Shown: positions 11,646 to 13,749 of the stretch, one piece after another | Position numbering within the stretch: the first letter of the stretch is position 1 | How the letters are laid out: each line of letters starts with the position of its first letter | From: Acidimicrobiaceae bacterium | GTDB lineage: Bacteria > Actinomycetota > Acidimicrobiia > Acidimicrobiales > Palsa-688 | Length of the DNA stretch: 13,749 nucleotides | Assembly: GCA_003156795.1 (NCBI GenBank) | Contig: PMHU01000144.1 | Coordinates: 2,359 to 16,107 of the forward strand | Reading direction: 5' to 3' | Made by a program: the position numbers and the translations under genes | Notes under the pieces: model-generated | The model's database searches: none | Seen by the model: the letters and a program-made list of their open reading frames with translations, nothing else | Told to the model about the DNA's origin: nothing

Positions 11646-13432
11646 TATCCCTGACCGTCGAGGCCCATGCGAGCGGTGATCATCTCCGACGTTTCCGGTC
11701 GGGCGAAGTAGTACCCCTGGGCGTGGGTGCAACCGAGGCGGACGAGCTCGTTGGCTTGCAGGTCCGTCTCGACTCCTTCCGCCACCGTTTGGATGCCGAG
11801 CCGGTCGGCCAAGCGGATGACGGCCCCCACGATGATGCCGTCGTCCGGGTCGGTACCGAGGCCGGAGACGAACGAGCGGTCGATCTTGAGGATGTCCACC
11901 GGGAAGTGCTTGAGGTAGCTGAGCGACGAGTAGCCCGTGCCGAAGTCGTCGATCGCAAGGCTGACGCCCAGGTCTTTGAGGAGGCCGAGCACCTGCGCCG
12001 CCTTCCCGGCGTCGGCCATGACGACCGTCTCGGTAATTTCGAGGGTCAGCCGCTCGGCGGGCAGGTTTGCGGTGTCGAGCGCCGCTCTGATGCGGTCGAG
12101 AAGGTAGGGCTCGCTGATCTGGCGGCCTGAGAGGTTGACGGCCACGTTGGGCGCCGGTAGCGAGCTGGCCGAGGCTCCCTTGGCCCAACGACGGGCCTGA
12201 TGGCATGCCGTGTTGAGGACCCACTCGCCGATCGGCAGGATCAGTCCGCTGTCCTCCGCGATGGTCATGAACTCGGCCGGGCTCAGCAGACCCCGTTGGG
12301 CGTGCTGCCACCGGATCAGGGCTTCGGCGCCGATGACGGCGTCGTCGTCGAGTCGTACGACCGGTTGGTAGTGGACCCTGAACTGCCTCGCACTCAGCGC
12401 CCATCGCAATTCGGTTTCGAGTTCGAGGCGGCGGGCCGGGCTGCGGTCGGCGAAGGCGTCGTAGCTCACGAACCGAGCGCCACCCTGCTCCTTGGCGTGC
12501 TGTACCGCCCAGTCGGCTTCGCGCAGAAGCTCGTCGGTGCTCGCCCCTGGTCGAGCGGTGGTCGAGCCGACCGAAGCGCTCACGATCAGGTCGTGGTCTC
12601 CTACCCGTACCGCTCCCCGCAGGGCCTCCAGGAGGCGCTGGGCCTCAGCCAGCAACTGGGCCTCGCTGGAGAGGCCTTCGCACAAGACCATGAATCGGGC
12701 TCCGCCGTAGCGCGCCAAGGTGTCGACGGGGCGAACGGCCCGACGCAACCGGCCCCCCAATTCGACGATGACCCGATCACCGCCGAGATGGCCGAAGGTG
12801 CTGTTGATCTGAACCATCTGGTCGATCTCGATGCACACGACTGCGATCAGCATCCGCTCCGGTCGCCGTCGCTGGATGGCCTCGTCCAAGCGATCCACCA
12901 GCACGGCCAACCCGGGCAGGCCGGTCAGGGGGTCGTGCAAGGTCAGATGTTCGATTTCCTCGTGAGCCAGGCGGGCCTCGATGGCTGTGGCCAACAGCTG
13001 GGCGATCACTTCCAGCCCGTAGACGTTGGCCGTCGCCGTCGTTGCCTCGCCGGGTGCGAAGACTGCGATGACCCCCCACACCCTCCCCCGGACCGTGATC
13101 GGCACCGCCAGTGTGCTGTCGCGGACCACCCCCGCACTTCCTGCCAATCGGGCGCCCAGCCGCACTCCCTCGTCGGGTCGCATGGGATCGGCGAAGACGG
13201 CATGCACCGGCCCGCCGAAGCCCCGGACAGCCAGCGGAGCGAGCTCGCCACCACGGACTTCGAGGACGAGCGCACCCGGGGCGCCGTACAGCCCGGCCGC
13301 GGCCTCGACGGCATCGCGGGCCAGATCATCGATGGACGCGCCATCTCGAACGCGGTGGCTGAAGTCGGACAGCACTCCTACCGGGTCGGCTCTTCCCGCC
13401 CCGTCTCGCGTTCTTTCGAGCCATCCGTCCAT
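11645..13432 (-). CDS. GAF-GGDEF-EAL cyclic di-GMP signalling protein, degenerate GGDEF
   Basis: A 595-residue cytosolic protein without membrane segments. A GAF-like sensor spans about 20-153 (STLAVPITVRGRVWGVIAVF). The GGDEF domain (163-325) starts with HDPLTGLPG and keeps Asp204 and the FGHLGGD stretch, but its catalytic signature is GGARF (243-247) instead of GGDEF. The inhibitory-site motif RPVD (234-237) is kept at the canonical five residues before it. The EAL domain (338-586) has its metal and catalytic motifs: EALIRW (Glu370), NLSGRQ (Asn433), EITET (465-469), DDFGTGYSSL (Asp495/Asp496), KIDRSFV (Lys516), AEGVET (Glu552) and QGYYFARP. So it should cleave c-di-GMP to pGpG but not make it. 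The ATG at 13432 follows AGGAGA by four bases. Confidence 0.92.
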   Translation of the reverse strand: MDGWLERTRDGAGRADPVGVLSDFSHRVRDGASIDDLARDAVEAAAGLYGAPGALVLEVRGGELAPLAVRGFGGPVHAVFADPMRPDEGVRLGARLAGSAGVVRDSTLAVPITVRGRVWGVIAVFAPGEATTATANVYGLEVIAQLLATAIEARLAHEEIEHLTLHDPLTGLPGLAVLVDRLDEAIQRRRPERMLIAVVCIEIDQMVQINSTFGHLGGDRVIVELGGRLRRAVRPVDTLARYGGARFMVLCEGLSSEAQLLAEAQRLLEALRGAVRVGDHDLIVSASVGSTTARPGASTDELLREADWAVQHAKEQGGARFVSYDAFADRSPARRLELETELRWALSARQFRVHYQPVVRLDDDAVIGAEALIRWQHAQRGLLSPAEFMTIAEDSGLILPIGEWVLNTACHQARRWAKGASASSLPAPNVAVNLSGRQISEPYLLDRIRAALDTANLPAERLTLEITETVVMADAGKAAQVLGLLKDLGVSLAIDDFGTGYSSLSYLKHFPVDILKIDRSFVSGLGTDPDDGIIVGAVIRLADRLGIQTVAEGVETDLQANELVRLGCTHAQGYYFARPETSEMITARMGLDGQG

Positions 13433-13554
13433 GCGTTCTCCTAACCGGCGATTGGGAGAACGGATCCCAATCGCTCATGGGGGGCACAACGACGCAAGTG
13501 GTACTTAGATACTCATATAACCACAAATCGGCAGCTGGGACTGCAATTTACGAC
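13433..13554. promoter_or_regulatory. AT-rich intergenic region upstream of the EAL gene
   Basis: The bases between the cyclophilin stop and the EAL start include an AT-rich island at 13503-13530 that stands out from the GC-rich surroundings. A GTGGT/ACCAC pair of short arms flanks it (about 13498 and 13520). It is the most likely promoter position for the EAL gene. TTGCAG further upstream on the minus strand could be a -35 element, but no hexamer pair with normal spacing is convincing. Confidence 0.35.
13437..13474 (-). promoter_or_regulatory. Perfect 10-bp stem-loop next to the ribosome-binding site of the EAL gene
   Basis: GCGATTGGGA (13474-13465 on the minus strand) and TCCCAATCGC (13457-13448) are exact reverse complements around the seven-base loop TCCGTTC. 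Five bases after the stem comes the ribosome-binding site AGGAGA (13442-13437), then four bases to the ATG. The element could be a DNA operator or an RNA stem controlling ribosome access. The inverted repeat is certain; the role is inferred. Confidence 0.6.
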
Positions 13555-13749
13555 CTAATCGGCTTCGGTCACGCTCACCGACTCGATGGTGACGCTCTCG
13601 GTGGGTGTACCGGACTGGGTCCCCACCGAGTCAATATCGGCAACGATGTCGAGTCCGCTGACAACTTTTCCGAACAGCGAGTACTGCGGAGGCAGGCGCA
13701 CGCCCGATGGGCCGCTGATGACGAAGAACTGGCTGCCGTTGGTGTTGGG
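13555..13749 (-). CDS. Cyclophilin-type peptidyl-prolyl cis-trans isomerase, C-terminal end (partial)
   Basis: The minus-strand frame from the window edge reads 64 residues to TAG (13557-13555). It contains PNTNGSQFFVISG, the active-site strand of cyclophilins, then LPPQYSLFGKVVSGLDIVAD and a closing strand VTIESVSVTEAD. These match the C-terminal third of bacterial cyclophilins, which catalyse proline cis-trans isomerisation in protein folding. The N-terminal part lies beyond the window, so a secretion signal or membrane anchor cannot be judged. The stop is 122 bp from the start of the EAL gene on the same strand. Confidence 0.9.
   Translation of the reverse strand, partial: PNTNGSQFFVISGPSGVRLPPQYSLFGKVVSGLDIVADIDSVGTQSGTPTESVTIESVSVTEAD

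Noticed and set aside
11040..12404. Minus-strand open frame of 454 codons crossing from the EAL gene into the membrane protein gene
   Set aside because: It is out of frame with both recognised proteins and is Arg/Pro/Gly-rich, as expected of a frame shadow.
12200..13444. Plus-strand open frame of 414 codons opposite the EAL gene
   Set aside because: The minus strand carries clear GAF, GGDEF and EAL motifs; the plus frame shows none.

Overview
This window looks like ordinary chromosomal DNA of a high-GC actinobacterium. The GC-rich codon use, GTG starts, an acyl-CoA carboxylase beta gene followed by a small epsilon-type subunit, and the mutase and DUF4031 gene types all point to Actinomycetota. 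The style resembles Acidimicrobiia, but that assignment is an inference and no marker gene here settles it. I see no transposase, integrase, phage gene, CRISPR array, tRNA or rRNA.

Layout. Positions 1-63 hold the last codons of a type I methionine aminopeptidase. A stand-alone 5'-3' exonuclease (147-1031, +) then meets aat (1028-1741, -), and the two share the bases CTAG as overlapping stop codons. Divergent from aat is a carboxylase pair, pccB (1814-3370) and an epsilon-like subunit (3367-3642), overlapping by GTGA; the epsilon gene carries a triple 27-bp tandem repeat. After a perfect inverted repeat comes a membrane-anchored, putative anti-sigma protein (3686-4915) and an ECF sigma factor (4936-5481). 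A B12-dependent acyl-CoA mutase of ethylmalonyl-CoA mutase/MeaA type (5683-7773, -) converges on the sigma gene. Across a divergent region with a long inverted repeat lie an S51 peptidase (8067-8744, +), a seven-codon mini-ORF and a DUF4031 gene (8776-9081, +).

The right side is a minus-strand signalling block. Reading in the direction of transcription it holds a GAF-GGDEF-EAL protein (13432-11645), a multi-pass membrane protein (11545-10856), a sensor histidine kinase (10838-9725) that carries a one-base frameshift in this sequence, and a NarL/FixJ response regulator (9725-9066). The far right end is the C-terminus of a cyclophilin-type peptidyl-prolyl isomerase.

How they fit together. PccB plus the epsilon subunit and the mutase both act on short branched acyl-CoA esters (propionyl/methylmalonyl and ethylmalonyl/methylsuccinyl), so their closeness suggests a shared role in C3-C5 acyl-CoA metabolism. 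The sigma/anti-sigma pair and the two-component cluster are two separate regulatory modules. The c-di-GMP protein has an intact EAL domain but a GGDEF signature changed to GGARF with the inhibitory-site RxxD kept, which points to a phosphodiesterase regulated by its GGDEF domain.

No gene here is clearly a wholly new system. The features most worth a second look are non-coding or architectural: the hairpin beside the EAL gene's ribosome-binding site, the two mutually exclusive hairpins right after its stop codon, the long inverted repeat beside the mutase gene, the mini-ORF coupled to DUF4031, and the frameshifted kinase.
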